64,000 bases of DNA from Blumeriella jaapii (lineage: Eukaryota > Ascomycota > Leotiomycetes > Helotiales > Drepanopezizaceae), in NCBI GenBank assembly GCA_009599575.1, contig VWND01000069.1:248001-312000 (forward strand), written 5' to 3'. The translations under genes and the position numbers were made by a program. The notes beneath the pieces are model-generated. The model saw nothing but the letters and a program-made list of their open reading frames with translations. It did no database searches and was not told the origin of the DNA. Shown piece by piece: positions 1 through 11,664 of this stretch (position 1 is the stretch's first letter; each line of letters starts with the position of its first letter).

Positions 1-621
1 CCCCAGATTCCACTCAGGCCCGACAGTCCTGCCAAGGCCGAGGACGCCGTGTTGTAATGCCCCTCGGCGCCGTGGGCGACCACGCCGGGAGAGATGCCAA
101 GATAGGGGGTATCGAAGGCAAGCACGCCGGAGATGTAGGGGAACATGAAGGCATTGACAGAGGAAGAAGCGGAGATGGCCAGGTCGGAGGTGATGGCCAG
201 GAGGGTATCGGCGGCGACAATGCCGCCCATGGAGTGTCCCACGAGGATGGTGTGAACGGAGGGGTCGACTGTGGGGGACGGGGTTGAGGAGGAGACCTCG
301 ATATCAATGACCTTTTCGAGCAACCTGAGGTGTGAGCTAGGTCCGTTGCAGGCAAGTGTATGCTGCGACCTACCAGTCTCGGAATCGACTCACGCACTCT
401 GCCAAATCGCCCCTCGTCTCGAACTTGGGGTAGACGATGGTTCGGACCTCGACCTTGGGCAACGCATGGCTCAGGAGGGCGCGGAGATGGTCGGGGAAGC
501 CTCCAAAGGTGTCGTCTCCTCCCTGACGGGATTAGCGGGAGCGACAGCAGGAGGAGGGGGAGGAAGAGGTCTCGCACACCTTGAAGCCGTGGATGAAGCA
601 CAGCAAGAGCGTCTTCTTCAT
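1..621 (-). CDS. Alpha/beta hydrolase (putative serine esterase/lipase), C-terminus beyond the window edge
   Basis: The minus-strand gene starts at 621. I read exons 621-580, 522-374 and 324 to beyond position 1, with introns of 57 and 49 nt and all phases closing. The N-terminus MKKTLLLCFIHGFK gives a hydrophobic strand followed by an HG oxyanion-type motif. The nucleophile elbow GHSMGG lies at about residues 93-98 with Ser95 as candidate nucleophile, followed by a helix beginning IVAADTLL. This is the arrangement of fungal cytosolic alpha/beta hydrolases related to the DUF676/lipase group. The acid and His residues are not visible because the gene leaves the window. The substrate is unknown. 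Fold assignment is strong; the esterase activity is inferred. The unspliced frame running through 14-601 is a shadow. Confidence 0.8.
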
Positions 622-1036
622 CGTGGTGGTAGGCCTCTCATGACGCTGTGCTGTGCTGTCTCTCTGTGCTGCGCACTTTGGGTTGAAGGTGAAACGATCT
701 CCAGGACATCAGGAGGTGAAGTCGATAAGGCGGAAAAGCTTGGCGGTGGAAGCGGGCCGGGGACTCGGGAACGCCGCATCCTTTGCCAAGCCGGAGGTGC
801 TCGGCCCTGACACAAGGAGCAGGTATAGTTCGGCTTGAAGATATAAATATATGTCCTGGGTCCTATCTTGACCTCCGAGCCCTTGGGAACTTCAGACAGC
901 CACGCTCGTGTTGGTGATTCCCTTGCTCTCTGCTCCGTGGGCTGTCAGCGATCGAATCTCAGCCTGGGGATTGCCACCCGTCGCTCGCCGTGGAAGAGAG
1001 AGGTATGGCTTTCTTGGCACGTTCGCTCTTCTGCAA

Positions 1037-1150
1037 GTAACTTGGGGAATCGATTCGAGCTTTTTCGGTTCGTGGGTTGATCCGAGCTATCTCGCGGTTC
1101 GGGGGTTGATTCGAGCTATCTCGCGGTTCGTGGGTCGATTCGAGACGTCG
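1037..1150. repeat. 29-bp tandem repeat, about 2.9 copies plus a degenerate copy
   Basis: Two 29-bp units (1066-1094 and 1095-1123) begin CGGTTCG and contain GATTCGAGCTATCTCG. A partial third unit runs from 1124, and a decayed copy lies just upstream. The array is 100-200 bp before the start of the DUF7730 gene, in its presumed promoter or leader. The rest of 622-1247 holds no gene that I can support. Confidence 0.8.
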
Positions 1151-1247
1151 TCCCCTTCTCGGGGTGATTCGAGACATCTTCCTCCCCTTCTCTGCGTGGT
1201 TCGCGAGATCTCGTCTCCCTCAACAGCCAGCCCACCGACCAGGCATC

Positions 1248-2366
1248 ATGAGCATCGGTCAAGACAAAGGGTACCAACCGGCGGGGCTCACGAGAAAGAG
1301 CGTCTTCCGCCTCCTGGGCATGGTGACGGGTCGGGGCCGGAAGCAAGACCTGTGGCCCACGAGCTCGCGATTGAGACGCCTCGCGCGCTCCCACCGACCG
1401 TGGCCCAACGCGTGTTTGGAGAACTACCAGCCTCCCTTCATCCCGCCTTCGCAGGTGGAGAGACCGAGGCCGCTCACGCCGACCCCGACCACGCGGCTGC
1501 TCTTCAACGACGATGAGCAGAAGCAGTGCCGGCTGTTGCAGCTCCCCCAAGCCGTGCTGGATCGCATCTACCAGCACGTCCTCGGAGACCGGCTCATCCA
1601 CATCGTCCGAACGAGCGGCGGCCTCGGCCACGCTCGGTGTCAGGTCGGGGCCCCGAATCAACACGACGCGTGTCTGGAGCGGCGCTGCCGTGGCTTCAAG
1701 CTGCTGAGCGGCTCTCACATCGACCGTTTCCGCGCGCAAGAGAATTTCCTACCGCTCCTCGTGACCTGTCGGAGGATGTAAGTTCCATCCTTTCTCTCGA
1801 GTCGATCGAAATGGCCGCTAAGTGACAGATACTCCTCGGCCATCTACATCCTCTACAGCACCAACATCTTCGATTTCGACAGCATGGAGACCCCGATCCG
1901 CCTATCGACCGTGGTTGTGCCGCAGCGGTTCGACAGCATTCAGCGCGTGTCTCTTGATTTTCGCTTCGCCTCTTCGTCCAAGTTTAGTCAAGGCACGCCG
2001 TCTACGGACTGGGCCCGTTGGGAGCGGTTGTGGCGCGTTATCGGGAGCATGAAAGGGTTGCAGGAGGTGTGGGTTCGGATTGAATGTATGTAGATTTCGA
2101 CGTTTGTCGCGCGGCATCTCTTTCCGCTCTTGGAATCTCTTTTAGCAACCTCCAGATTGGCACCTGCTGACCATTACGCAGGGCAAAAAGAAGACGTCGA
2201 TCTGGCGCAAGAGCGGATGTGGTTAGACGAGTTGAGCATGGTCAAGCGTCTGAAGACTTTCGAGGTCGAATTGCCTAGCTTGAAGGCGAACGAGATGCTC
2301 CTGGATGAGAGCTTTCGGCGGATGAACGGGAAGTGGGAGTTTGTGGTCAGAAGAAGAAACAACTAG
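1248..2366 (+). CDS. DUF7730 family protein
   Basis: Three exons, 1248-1777, 1829-2085 and 2146-2366, give a 335-residue protein. Introns are 51 and 60 nt with GTAAGT and GTATGT donors. The family core is clear: a 'LPQAVLDRIYQHVLGDRLIHIV' type segment at about residues 97-118, then LLVTCRRIYSSAIYILYST spanning the first splice, then STVVVPQRFDSIQRVSLDF. This F-box-like opening, followed by an 'IYSEA..LYS' segment, defines the large and uncharacterised ascomycete DUF7730 group. The N-terminal ~60 residues are basic and low-complexity. The start is the first ATG in frame after the leader. Function is unknown; the F-box comparison is only a resemblance. Confidence 0.85.
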
Positions 2367-3482
2367 TCGAGATGTCTTGAGAAGTGGGTCTCTCGAGGCA
2401 CGAAATATTATTCACAGCTTGATGTGGCTCCGAGGCTGGAAATCTCAAGAACACGATGCAACTACTACATTTGAGATCAGCTGTTCTACTTGTACTTTGT
2501 ACGGGGCTGTCCGTGTATCAACATGTTTGAGGGAGAAAGTGCTGCATCTGGACCAGGCCAAACATTTCCTGGCCAAGTCGGCGTCGAATGGATACGCGCT
2601 GAGCATTTCAGCATTTCATTTTCATGCTACCTTGGTACAAGTTGCACGAGTCCGGAACCAGAACAGCATGATTGTACCGTTTCATATTTTATTCGCGTGA
2701 CTATATATCTTCGCATCACCGACGACAGTGCCGTGCTGCCACTCGTAGAGCAAATGATGGTAAAATTGCGTTGACAAGCCAATCTATTCTCCGCCAGCAG
2801 CGTGTAGATGAAATCCAAAGTGCAAGTGCGTTCATACGGCGTATGAAAACAGGGCGTGAATGAGAACGAAATTCTATAGGCGCATCTTGACAGTTCTACT
2901 CGACAATGTCCCGAGCTCTCTTGAATGAAAGGGGAGAGATGCTAAGCGTGGTTAACAACCGGCAGGGTAAGCATATGCTTCGTACAACTTCTGGACGGCA
3001 CAGAAACTCAGCGTACTGATAACAAACATAGCAAGAAAATGATCTCCAAATCCAAAATTGAGACAGAAACTCGGCCGGCGTATTGGAGAACGGCAACGAG
3101 ATTCGTGTAAAAGCAAATACATCCCCCAATACGACCACCAGACTCGTGTCACGAAGAATCAAGCCCACTGAACCTTGACTTTCGCAGCAAACAGGTAACT
3201 CTAGCGAAGTAAATAGATGTACTGTAACATGTAGTGAAGTCAAAGGTGTGTGCATTGCTGTTGCACTCGCATGCCAGACAGGCACCAACCGGTTACCACT
3301 ACACAGAGGTGGGATATTACAGCAGAGTAAGGCTTCATCGAATATTCTCGGACTGAAGAAACCTCTTTCAGATCCTTAATCGCACGGAAGCGCAGGGCCT
3401 TGCACCAAAGATACCTCGTTGAGATCCTTATTCTCCAGTCTGGTAACCCGATATTCTCATGACGAGTGTTCGTTTCACCAAT
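2367..3482. other. Intergenic, no supported gene
   Basis: This stretch follows the DUF7730 stop. It contains only short frames without recognisable domains. The 130-codon minus frame at 2896-3288 is cysteine- and phenylalanine-rich with no family signal. I see no strong repeat here. Confidence 0.5.
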
Positions 3483-4512
3483 TCAGAGCTGTGGATGACG
3501 GCCGACCCTCAGAATAGAATTTTCCCACCCAAGGTACATTTGCACATGTTCAAACCATTGAAGGCAATGCATCGTCTCCGTTGTTTCGAACTCAAAAGAA
3601 CGCTCGCTCCGGGCGACGCAAGGGTCTTGGTCTGATGTATGGATGACGACTCCGGCCTTGCCATCGATTTCGCATCCACACCACACCTGAGGAAGATCTC
3701 GTTTAGAGAACGGAGTGGCTTGTCTCGTTGACGCGAAGTCCGAGGCATGACAGGGCAGAGTTACACGGGCGGGCGAAAAATGGCAGATAGACAGGGTTCT
3801 GTTGACAGCAGGCTTCGAGATTGAATTTGGATTGAAGATAGTCGGTGAGGGAAACATTCCACGTTTGGGAAACTGCATGAAGAACGGCCTGGGAGTAGGC
3901 TTGAGAAAAGGAAGCAGAAGCGACGATTCAGAAAGAGCGGCACAGTAGATGGTAGTCAGGTAGTCGGGTGACACCGAGGAATCTTGAAACGACGAGACAA
4001 CGCAGACGAGAGAGTAGACCAGGTGATTTTCCAATGGCCTAGAGGAATGTGGGTTGCAATAATGCAAACATGATCCCTTGCGCCTGATCGGTGTGCACTC
4101 GGGATCGTGCGAGAATCGGGTCTCCCCAACCAACGGAAAGGCCAAACTCTACCTCTGCCGTGACTCCGATCAAAGTCTGCGTCTTGGTGAGAAGTCGAAG
4201 GAAATCCATCTGCATGGGCATGGGATGAGTCGAGAGAGTCTTGCCCGACACGGCTGAAGAGGCTACCGGTATCTGATGTCCGAGGGTCCTGTAAACTTGA
4301 TCATATCTCGTTCGTGTGGTCCAGCCAGTGAGTGCATGTGTATTGCCTGGGTAACACGGCCTTATCCGATACACACTCCAAAGTATATCATCGCATGTCG
4401 GAATGACCGGACAACAAACGCCTCGCTCGGTGCCAGGGCGAAAATAGGGGGCAGGCAAACGAGTCATCATCCATCCATCCATCCATCCATTGATCAGCAA
4501 GCGAGCAAACAT
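3483..4512 (-). pseudogene. Possible decayed or unrecognised gene with PH-domain-like C-terminal part
   Basis: Two overlapping minus-strand frames look more protein-like than their surroundings. The upstream frame (4512-4039) contains SAVSGKTLSTHPMPMQMDFL and later VEFGLSVGWGDPILARSR. The downstream frame (4145-3483) ends with RSFEFETTETMHCLQWFEHV, which resembles the last strand and helix of a pleckstrin-homology domain. The order would fit an SLM-type protein (coiled region, then PH). I could not join the two frames with convincing splice sites, and no clean start was found. It could be a relic, a poorly spliced real gene, or chance. The PH resemblance is an impression from pattern only. 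Confidence 0.25.
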
Positions 4513-4800
4513 CCCCGGTTGTATTGCTTCCAGGCTCGAGAAGTTGACCTACCGACCCGTATCACGGATTTCATCCCTCCAATGCGAAACTAACGACGTT
4601 TGTGGCTGTGGGCGTTCGGCGACGTACCTCCCACGTACAGTACGTGGACGCTATCTGGAAAGTGTGCAGCAGTGTATGCAGCTCCATCAATCTGGCCACA
4701 CGACACGCTACCTTCTAGGTAACTCACTCTACCGGCGATTGTTTCACGAATGATATTGCTTTGTCATGACTTGGCATAACGAGGACTGCTCAACGCTGTC
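4513..4800. other. Intergenic with short CCATC run
   Basis: A CCATCCATC microsatellite at about 4470-4492 borders this stretch. No gene is supported. Confidence 0.4.
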
Positions 4801-4802
4801 AC

Positions 4803-7800
4803 CAAGTCCGGTACTGTACTATATTGTACTGTGCGAGGAGTAATCCGGGGATCGGAGACCGCCCCTTTCCGACAGAGCTGCAAAACTCAGATCCAGACAT
4901 CCTGTTGATTAAATTAGCAGCTTGGAGAGAAAAAACAATCGGCCGCTCTGACCCGTATTATCAGCAAGAGTTAGTTGCTCCCCCCTGCTTTACTTTCCAC
5001 CGGGTAAAGGCTGGGCCTGTGGTTATTCGTCATGAAGTATTGGCCAAACGTTCTCCATGCCTCCAACGTAGGGGGCCTTTTTCTCGTATGCCCCAGCCTC
5101 GCCAACGAGCCGAAGCCGCGCATCATGGTACTGTGTAAACATCAACACGCGAGATGAAGCAGCCACAAAGTTGATTGAAGACGGCGATTCAGATGCGAGC
5201 TGTGCTTGGGATACTGGCGTATGATCGTTCTCTGGCAAGCGTGCATGACCTTTACTGTACGTTGAGACCGAGCACTAATCCAAGGTGACCGGATACATCG
5301 ATGGGAAAAGAATGGCCGGCCATTGGAGATGAGTGGCATGCGAAAAAGCCGCTCCACCATGATTGAGGCATCCAAGGCATTGGAAAGATTCGGCCGTGTT
5401 TGTTGAACAGACGATGACCGAGGACATCCCGTACAGATCCGTAAGCGAGGCTCCCAACCAATAAGTACATGTATCCAAACCCCAGCCAAATCCTCGTATG
5501 AACCCGGAAGGAACGCTTAAATGGAGCGTTTGTGATGTGCAAAGCTGCGCTGCTGCGCCATCATCGATGAACGGACTGGACGACGGCGACGCGATGTGTG
5601 ACTTTTCGCGTCGGATGAGATGAGATAGGATGAGCGTCCTCGGAGGCTTCCTACGGTCCAGAAGCCCCTGAGGGTCTGGTCTCGGAGAATCATGGAATAC
5701 GAAGCGTGAGGCTTGGAATGTCGCATGATGATGATGAGCGGTCTGAGTGTAGTATTGGTGCACATGAACATCCACACACGAACCGCGGTTGACGACGATC
5801 AATGAGAACAAAGCAACCTGCCTCTCTTGACATACCTTACCTCCCGAGCCCACGGCACCACCGCGGAAGCGTACGCTGGGTCTCCAGGGTGATCATCGTC
5901 CATGCAAATTCACTGGGCATGCGCTGTCGACCTTGACTTTTTAGATGAAAGCTGAAGCAACGCGGCACGGCTTGATTTCGACAGCTTCCCATCCACGCCC
6001 ACCTGAGCCCGCCCGCCAGCCAGTCAGCCAGCGCGCCAGTCAGTCAGCGCGCCCAGTACAGTATCACCTTCGGCAGCTGGGCTGTACTGTACTGTAACTT
6101 GGAACCCAGAGGAGCAGGATGCCACTGACCAGGATTTCGAGGAGCATTGATTGGAGCAAGATTCTGACTCAGACCGACGGGCGCGGTGCTTTCGAAGGAG
6201 TTCATGATCCAGAAGCAGAGGCCGACAGACGTGGCTAGAGGCACCTTCGTCGGGGATATCCACACACGGATGTGTGCAAGCTGCTGACCGCCTGCCCCTA
6301 CCGTACCTACCGTTTATTACCTACTGTACTGTACTGTATGTACCACTCCCAGTGATTCTGCCCGTCTTACTGTATTATTTCTTTTCGGCCACTATTATCA
6401 ATTAACCACCCTCGTCGGGAGACTCGGTCGACGGTACAGGATAGTACATGTCCCATCCGTGATGTGAGGATAAGTCCTCTGCAGTAGTATCTTCCCAACC
6501 TCAAGCGTCAAGCCACAGCGTGATGTGATGATCGAATGAGGTTTGTTAGCAATCCGAGCAATCATGGTACTGTATTATTGCGAGTTTCGTCGTGCTGCCA
6601 GAAGGACGGCGGCGTCGGCGATCTCCATCATGGCAGACCTGTGAGAGCATCAGCACAGGGGCCAATCAGACTGCGTGGCTGGGTCCACACTCGTATCAAC
6701 GAGCTGCCGTGGCCAGCCCGCCCGACGTGTCTGATGTGCCAATGTGATGCCCTGCCACACCGGCGCTGGGAGAAATCGCATGTCGGACGCCGACAACCGA
6801 GTCGCACCCATTGACCCATTGACCCATCGCTCACATCCTGATCTCTGACACTCTGATGTGACGAGAGAGAGGCATCTGAAAGGATCAGTCGGCAACTTAC
6901 ATGATGAGGTGACCTGCCCTAGCGAGACTGGAGCCTGGCGCGCGACGGCTCTGTGGCCCGGCCATGGTCCGAATCATCGGAACACGAAGGGCCCAAGGCC
7001 AGACTTTGCGCCAGGCGCTTGCGTGTCTTTCCACTTGGAGAAGGGTCCGAGAAACGTGAAGCCAGGACGCGTCTGCTGGTCAGAGAGGTCGTCGTCGGAG
7101 AAAAGGCATCATGCACGCTGCTCTTTCGCGGGTTCCGTCCACGACGTCGACTTCCTTCTCGCGCTGAGGCAGGAGTACAGTAGACATCACGAGCGGCGAC
7201 GGGTGGAGGTCCGCGGATCGTCCATGACGACGTGTTCACGACTCACGGCGTCGCGCGGCGGAGTGGATGCATCGTCGCGTCGCTCGAGTCGACGCACCCG
7301 GCGAATCATGGCTTCGTCGCGTCGCTGGACCCAGGGCCCTCGGACCGAACAGCCTCCCATTCATTTGCATTTGCTCGCATTTTCCACGGCTACAGTGGAA
7401 GTTTGGGATCCACCCCACACTGCTGACGAAGAATCAACAAATCAACAAATCTCAAACCCCTCTTGGCTCTGACAGTATGTACGGTCCTGTACCTGCACAG
7501 ACTTTGGGATGGTTAAGTGGTAGCGCGCCTCCCTCGGCCCATGGGACGCGTTTGAAAGTGTTGCATCGGCCATTGCGCATCCTTCCACTTTGATTGTGCC
7601 GTCACGCACTTCGCCGCATGGGAAGCCTGGCATCGCGAGAACTGTATGTATCCTGATTCCTTTTGCCGAACCTGGCCCGAACTCTGGAAGCGATGTGTGA
7701 AGAGAGGCATTGCGCAGATCGTCGTCAATGTGAAATGCGTCCTTGTCGCATCGTACAGTACATACCCGCACTAGGCTGAGCGAGCGGTACGGTTCGGTTC

Positions 7801-10560
7801 GCCTTGACGTGTGTTGTTTTCCACATTCCTCGATTCGGCCAGCAGGCCAGCATGCCAGCGCAAGCGATACGAGCGTCCGCATCCAGATGTCGGTCACTTG
7901 GACGCGTACGGTCGGGGTCATGAATAATGGACTGACTGTACATACCCTCCTTACATACATACCGTCCTGTACCGTACGGTACGTGAACCGCCGTGAGGCG
8001 AGGGAGCTTGCCTTGCCGAGTGGCATACGAGGTGCTGGCGTGATCTCGACTCTGGCTCTTCATCGACGACGCTGGCGAGCTTGTGCGTGGCCTTGGCCTT
8101 GACCTTGCTTGACCTTGACCTTGCTTGACCTTGGTCCTCCGCTGTGCTCAGGGACAGGCGCACATCCGTTGCGGCCTTTGACCACGCCCCTTTGCCCGCG
8201 GCGACGAGTCGGGGGCGCAAGCGTCACACCACCGCCCGGGCCTCGGACGGCTTCAGAGTTTTCTCCCTTCTGATCAGCCATCCTCCTGCGCTTCCACTTA
8301 CCAGAATGGTATGCGTCCTGGAGGTTTCTGTTGGCCGCGGAGTGGGCAGACGTGCGAGCCGTCGACCAGCCTGCGGATCCAGACATCGAAGCGTGTGAGC
8401 GGATGCTCAGGGTGTATCGAGCAGCACAGTATGTACGGTACTGTACATACTATTCAGTATCTTCTCCCACCACCCCGCGGCACGCTCCACCCTGGCACGA
8501 CCGCGTCTCAGTCTTGTTGGCACCCGCCAATAGGATGTCGGCGACAGCTGGTGCTCGCATCTGGGCCTGAGGCGCCGAGGGCTGGAAGGCTGGCGAGCTG
8601 GAGGGAGCCAAGAAGAGGACGAGCCAGTGGAAGCTGGCGTCCTTGGCCATTCGCTCCAGAAAAGCCCGAAGTCAGGCAGAACAGAAGGTCGTGGTTTGGA
8701 AGAGCTGCCTGCATGTCCGTGTCCATCGTGAGATCCCCGATCAGTACTGTATACTGTACATACAGTACTGTACTGTAAGTGCACTGATGGCCGTCAGTGA
8801 TCTTGCTTGCCATCCATCCCATCCCATCCCATCCCATCCATCCCATCTATCCCATCCCTCCCCATCCCTCCCCTTCCACACGATCCACCCGCCGATTGCA
8901 CTACTTGCGCGGCGACTGGAAGGGCAGGCCAGCGCGCTGCCCGTCTCGCCTTTTGCACCTGGACCCCATCACCGACCGCGTCTGCGTCTGCGTCAGCATC
9001 AGCGTTTGCGGTGCTCTGCCCTGCCTGCCTTCCACATCCCTGGTCCGTCACGGCGCGCAGAGCCCGCTCGCCTGCCTCCGGCCTCCTTCCTGGGGCATCA
9101 TCGTGCTCGTGGGCGCCGGCTCGCCATGGCTGCTTGCCTTGCCCTCTCGGTCCGCACGAGACAGCACGGTCGGGACAGTATGGTACTGTACCATGGTACC
9201 GTATCGTACCGACGTGGGATCTGATTGGCTGCGACGCTGGTGCTGCGGTGGTGGGTCATGGATGCTGTGCGGTGCGGTGCGGTCCTGTCTTGTCCTGTCC
9301 ATCGCGGTGTGTGTCGACGTGTAAACGACTCCGGCGCAACGGCGCGCTCGAAACCCGGTGCCGCCTTAGACGGGCGCCGGGGTGGGTCTAGAGGCGCTGC
9401 TCGCCTCCAGGCGAATTCAGCCGTCGTGGTCCGTGGGGCCCCGTCGGGACGAGAGTGACTTTGTCCCCCCTGGCGCGATGCCTTGGGTGTGCCACCATGG
9501 AGATGGGTCGCTTGTCACGGCTGCGGCTGTGATGCAGCGACGGGCAAGTGTACTATGTACACGCATGGTACGGTACACATACATGTACTGTATAGTACAG
9601 TACAGTACACATACATTTACACAGTACATCGGTTATGTATTGACCCCAATTCAAACAGGGGTAAGAAGATGACCGTGGCCCAATAGGGTAACAACCCAAA
9701 TTTCGGTGAGTTTTCATGGAACACGAAAAAAGAAAGGAATGCTTTGTGTTATGTTCATATGATTAAAAAAAAAAATTACTACGCAATGAAATGAAACAAT
9801 TACGAGAAGCTGTCAAAACGCGTGGGGAAAAGTCGGTTAGCACGATTTCAAAAATGAATCGAAAGCATATCAGCTCGTCGTCAAGTTGATATGAACGCCA
9901 AAGATGGATTACGAAATTCTACAACAAAGAAAAACGTATCGTCCCTATTTTGTATATACGAAAGCAGTTTTCAAACTTCGTACTTCTCGTATTGAATACA
10001 CGTGTACTCCATCAAAGTCTTCCTTACTATTGCGTGAAATACTTCTTTATTAGGTCAAGTTTGGTCTTCAACACCCCCTTGCTTTGACAGGGGGTTGGTT
10101 CAACACTTAGCCGAAGTATTGTGTACACACAAATACACCCACATATACACACCTACCTACCTTACATACAGTACAATACATCCTGTGCATCCTGTGTACC
10201 CTACCCTATCCTACCCTACCCTACCTCTTCCGTACAATACGGTAGCGACTGTGCCATACCGTCCGTCTAGTTACAGTAGCAATCATCAAAACACTCGTCT
10301 TCGACTTCCATCGACCTGCATCGCGGGCTGGGCAAAGGCCGTACAGGCCACTGACAGTCCATCATACCGCCAGCACCATCCTGACCTCCTCACTTACTTC
10401 CTTAGTCCTTAGTGTGCTCCTTCATCCAGCTCCTCCTGTGCCCTCCATCGCGTCCTACCCTACGGTACGTACATACAGTACTGTACGGTACTGTACGGTA
10501 CAGGAACCTAGTCCTTTCGTAGCCATGTATTCCTGTACATCTTCCGTGGCCGGCAATCCT
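4803..10560. repeat. Gene-poor block with dispersed GTAC-type palindromic repeats and microsatellites
   Basis: Short runs built from TACTG, TACGG, TACAT and TGTAC units recur throughout, for example near 4811-4840, 6075-6095, 6322-6345, 7935-7985, 8425-8455, 8745-8778, 9178-9215, 9545-9630, 10160-10260 and 10465-10503. Many are self-complementary, for example GTACTGTACAGTAC-like strings. Other simple repeats here are a CTTGACCTTG run (about 8090-8135), a CCCAT run (8812-8860) and CCTACCC runs (10195-10225). The long open frames here are GC-rich shadows, change frame arbitrarily and show no domains. I support no protein gene between 4.5 and 11.6 kb. Confidence 0.75.
9640..10130. other. AT-rich island of foreign composition with a TGA-interrupted reading frame
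   Basis: About 450 bp are much richer in A/T than the surroundings and lack the local GTAC repeats. One plus frame runs from an ATG at 9791 to a TGA at 10085-10087, broken only by one TGA at 9887-9889. If that TGA were read as Trp, as in fungal mitochondria, the frame would give 98 residues, rich in Lys/Arg/Ser at first and hydrophobic later (ending SLVFNTPLL). An 11-A tract sits just upstream, with a TAA in frame. At the right end lies a short inverted repeat (ACCCCCT/AGGGGGT) around 10073-10096. I recognise no protein family. Possible sources are a nuclear insertion of mitochondrial or plasmid DNA, or an unknown element. Confidence 0.55.
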
Positions 10561-11664
10561 GGCCACTTATCACGCTTCGCCCCGGTAGTCGACGATGTAA
10601 TACATACCTAATCAATCAATCAATCAATCACTATTCACCTGCGTTTCCACTACACCGAACCCCACACACCCTCCTCCTGGATGGAACCGTACCGCCTCTC
10701 CTTACCCCCCCCCCCCCCCCCCACCACCCTGCGTTGCGATGGCTCAGGCCAAAAAACCCCTCCGACAAGGACCAGAGGCCAAAACCAAAACCAAAACCAA
10801 AACCAAAAAATCCAAATCCAAATCCAAAATCCAATTCAATCAATCTCCTCCAAGCCCAGCCGACCCCTGCTCCTCGCCTCCCCTTCCTATGACTTGACTA
10901 CGGGTCATGCTGCGTCCGCGGCCTGTGACATCAACCTGGAATGACTTCTTTGAGATCCGCGGCCCTCCGCCCTCCGCCCTCCGCCATCCACGCCTCCACG
11001 CCTCCACGCATCCACTAACGACCACTACGCTTTGCAACATCCACATGTGCCCTTCCCTTCACCACTTTACCTTTCATGCGCAAGCGTCGCCGGCCTGGAA
11101 AACCAATCCACCGTGTGCCCGCCGTGAGAGCCGTCATTCCTCGTCGCCCTGGTGTGTTGACTTGACCCCCCCCCGGCCCCAACGAGCTAGCGTCGTTGGC
11201 GAGACCGCCTCCGTTTGGAGCTTAGCTCGACTCATGATACCGACCCTTCATTCCTGGGAGACCTGGAATTAATTCACGCCGGCCTCGCATTATCTCATTA
11301 CATCTCAGGAAGAATCCCACACGCCGCCCGCCGGGTCGTGGACCGCTTCGACTCATTCGTCATTTGCGGGTTTCATTGCTACCCTCATCGCTTGGCCCCT
11401 TCTTCACCAAGGCCCTTCTCGAACCTCCCTCGCCCCAAGGACTGATACATCTACGAGTGTCGGTCTGGTGCTCGCTCTATGGCTGTCCGGTAGTCGTCCT
11501 CGAAGACCGGCGAACACGCTCGCAATTCCACAACGGACGTCGTCGGACCGGGCTTCTGGAAGCTCGGGGTGTGCCATTGTGCCCTGCCATCATCGTCGGT
11601 GGACTCGTCGCGCCCGCACACATTCACCACCCCTCTCGAACCGCGGCTCCCACGCGCCATCTCC
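10561..11664 (+). promoter_or_regulatory. Promoter and long leader of the cyclin gene
   Basis: The stretch holds an ATCA repeat (about 10610-10630), an 18-base C tract (10705-10722), an AAAACC repeat (about 10782-10808) and CT-rich segments typical of fungal promoters. Several ATGs precede the chosen start of the cyclin gene, so short upstream frames are likely if transcription begins near 11 kb. No separate gene is supported. Confidence 0.4.

Noticed and set aside
6858..7472. 204-codon plus frame and overlapping frames in the repeat block
   Set aside because: GC-rich, overlapped by equally long frames on the other strand, no domain, no splice-supported extension. It looks like chance open frame in high-GC DNA.
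10070..10097. Short ACCCCCT/AGGGGGT hairpin as a transcription terminator
   Set aside because: Bacterial-type terminators are not expected in a fungal nucleus; noted only as part of the AT-rich island.
10195..10225. CCCTA-type run as interstitial telomere repeat
   Set aside because: The units are CCTAC/CCCTAT, not the CCCTAA telomere repeat, and are mixed with GTAC-type runs.
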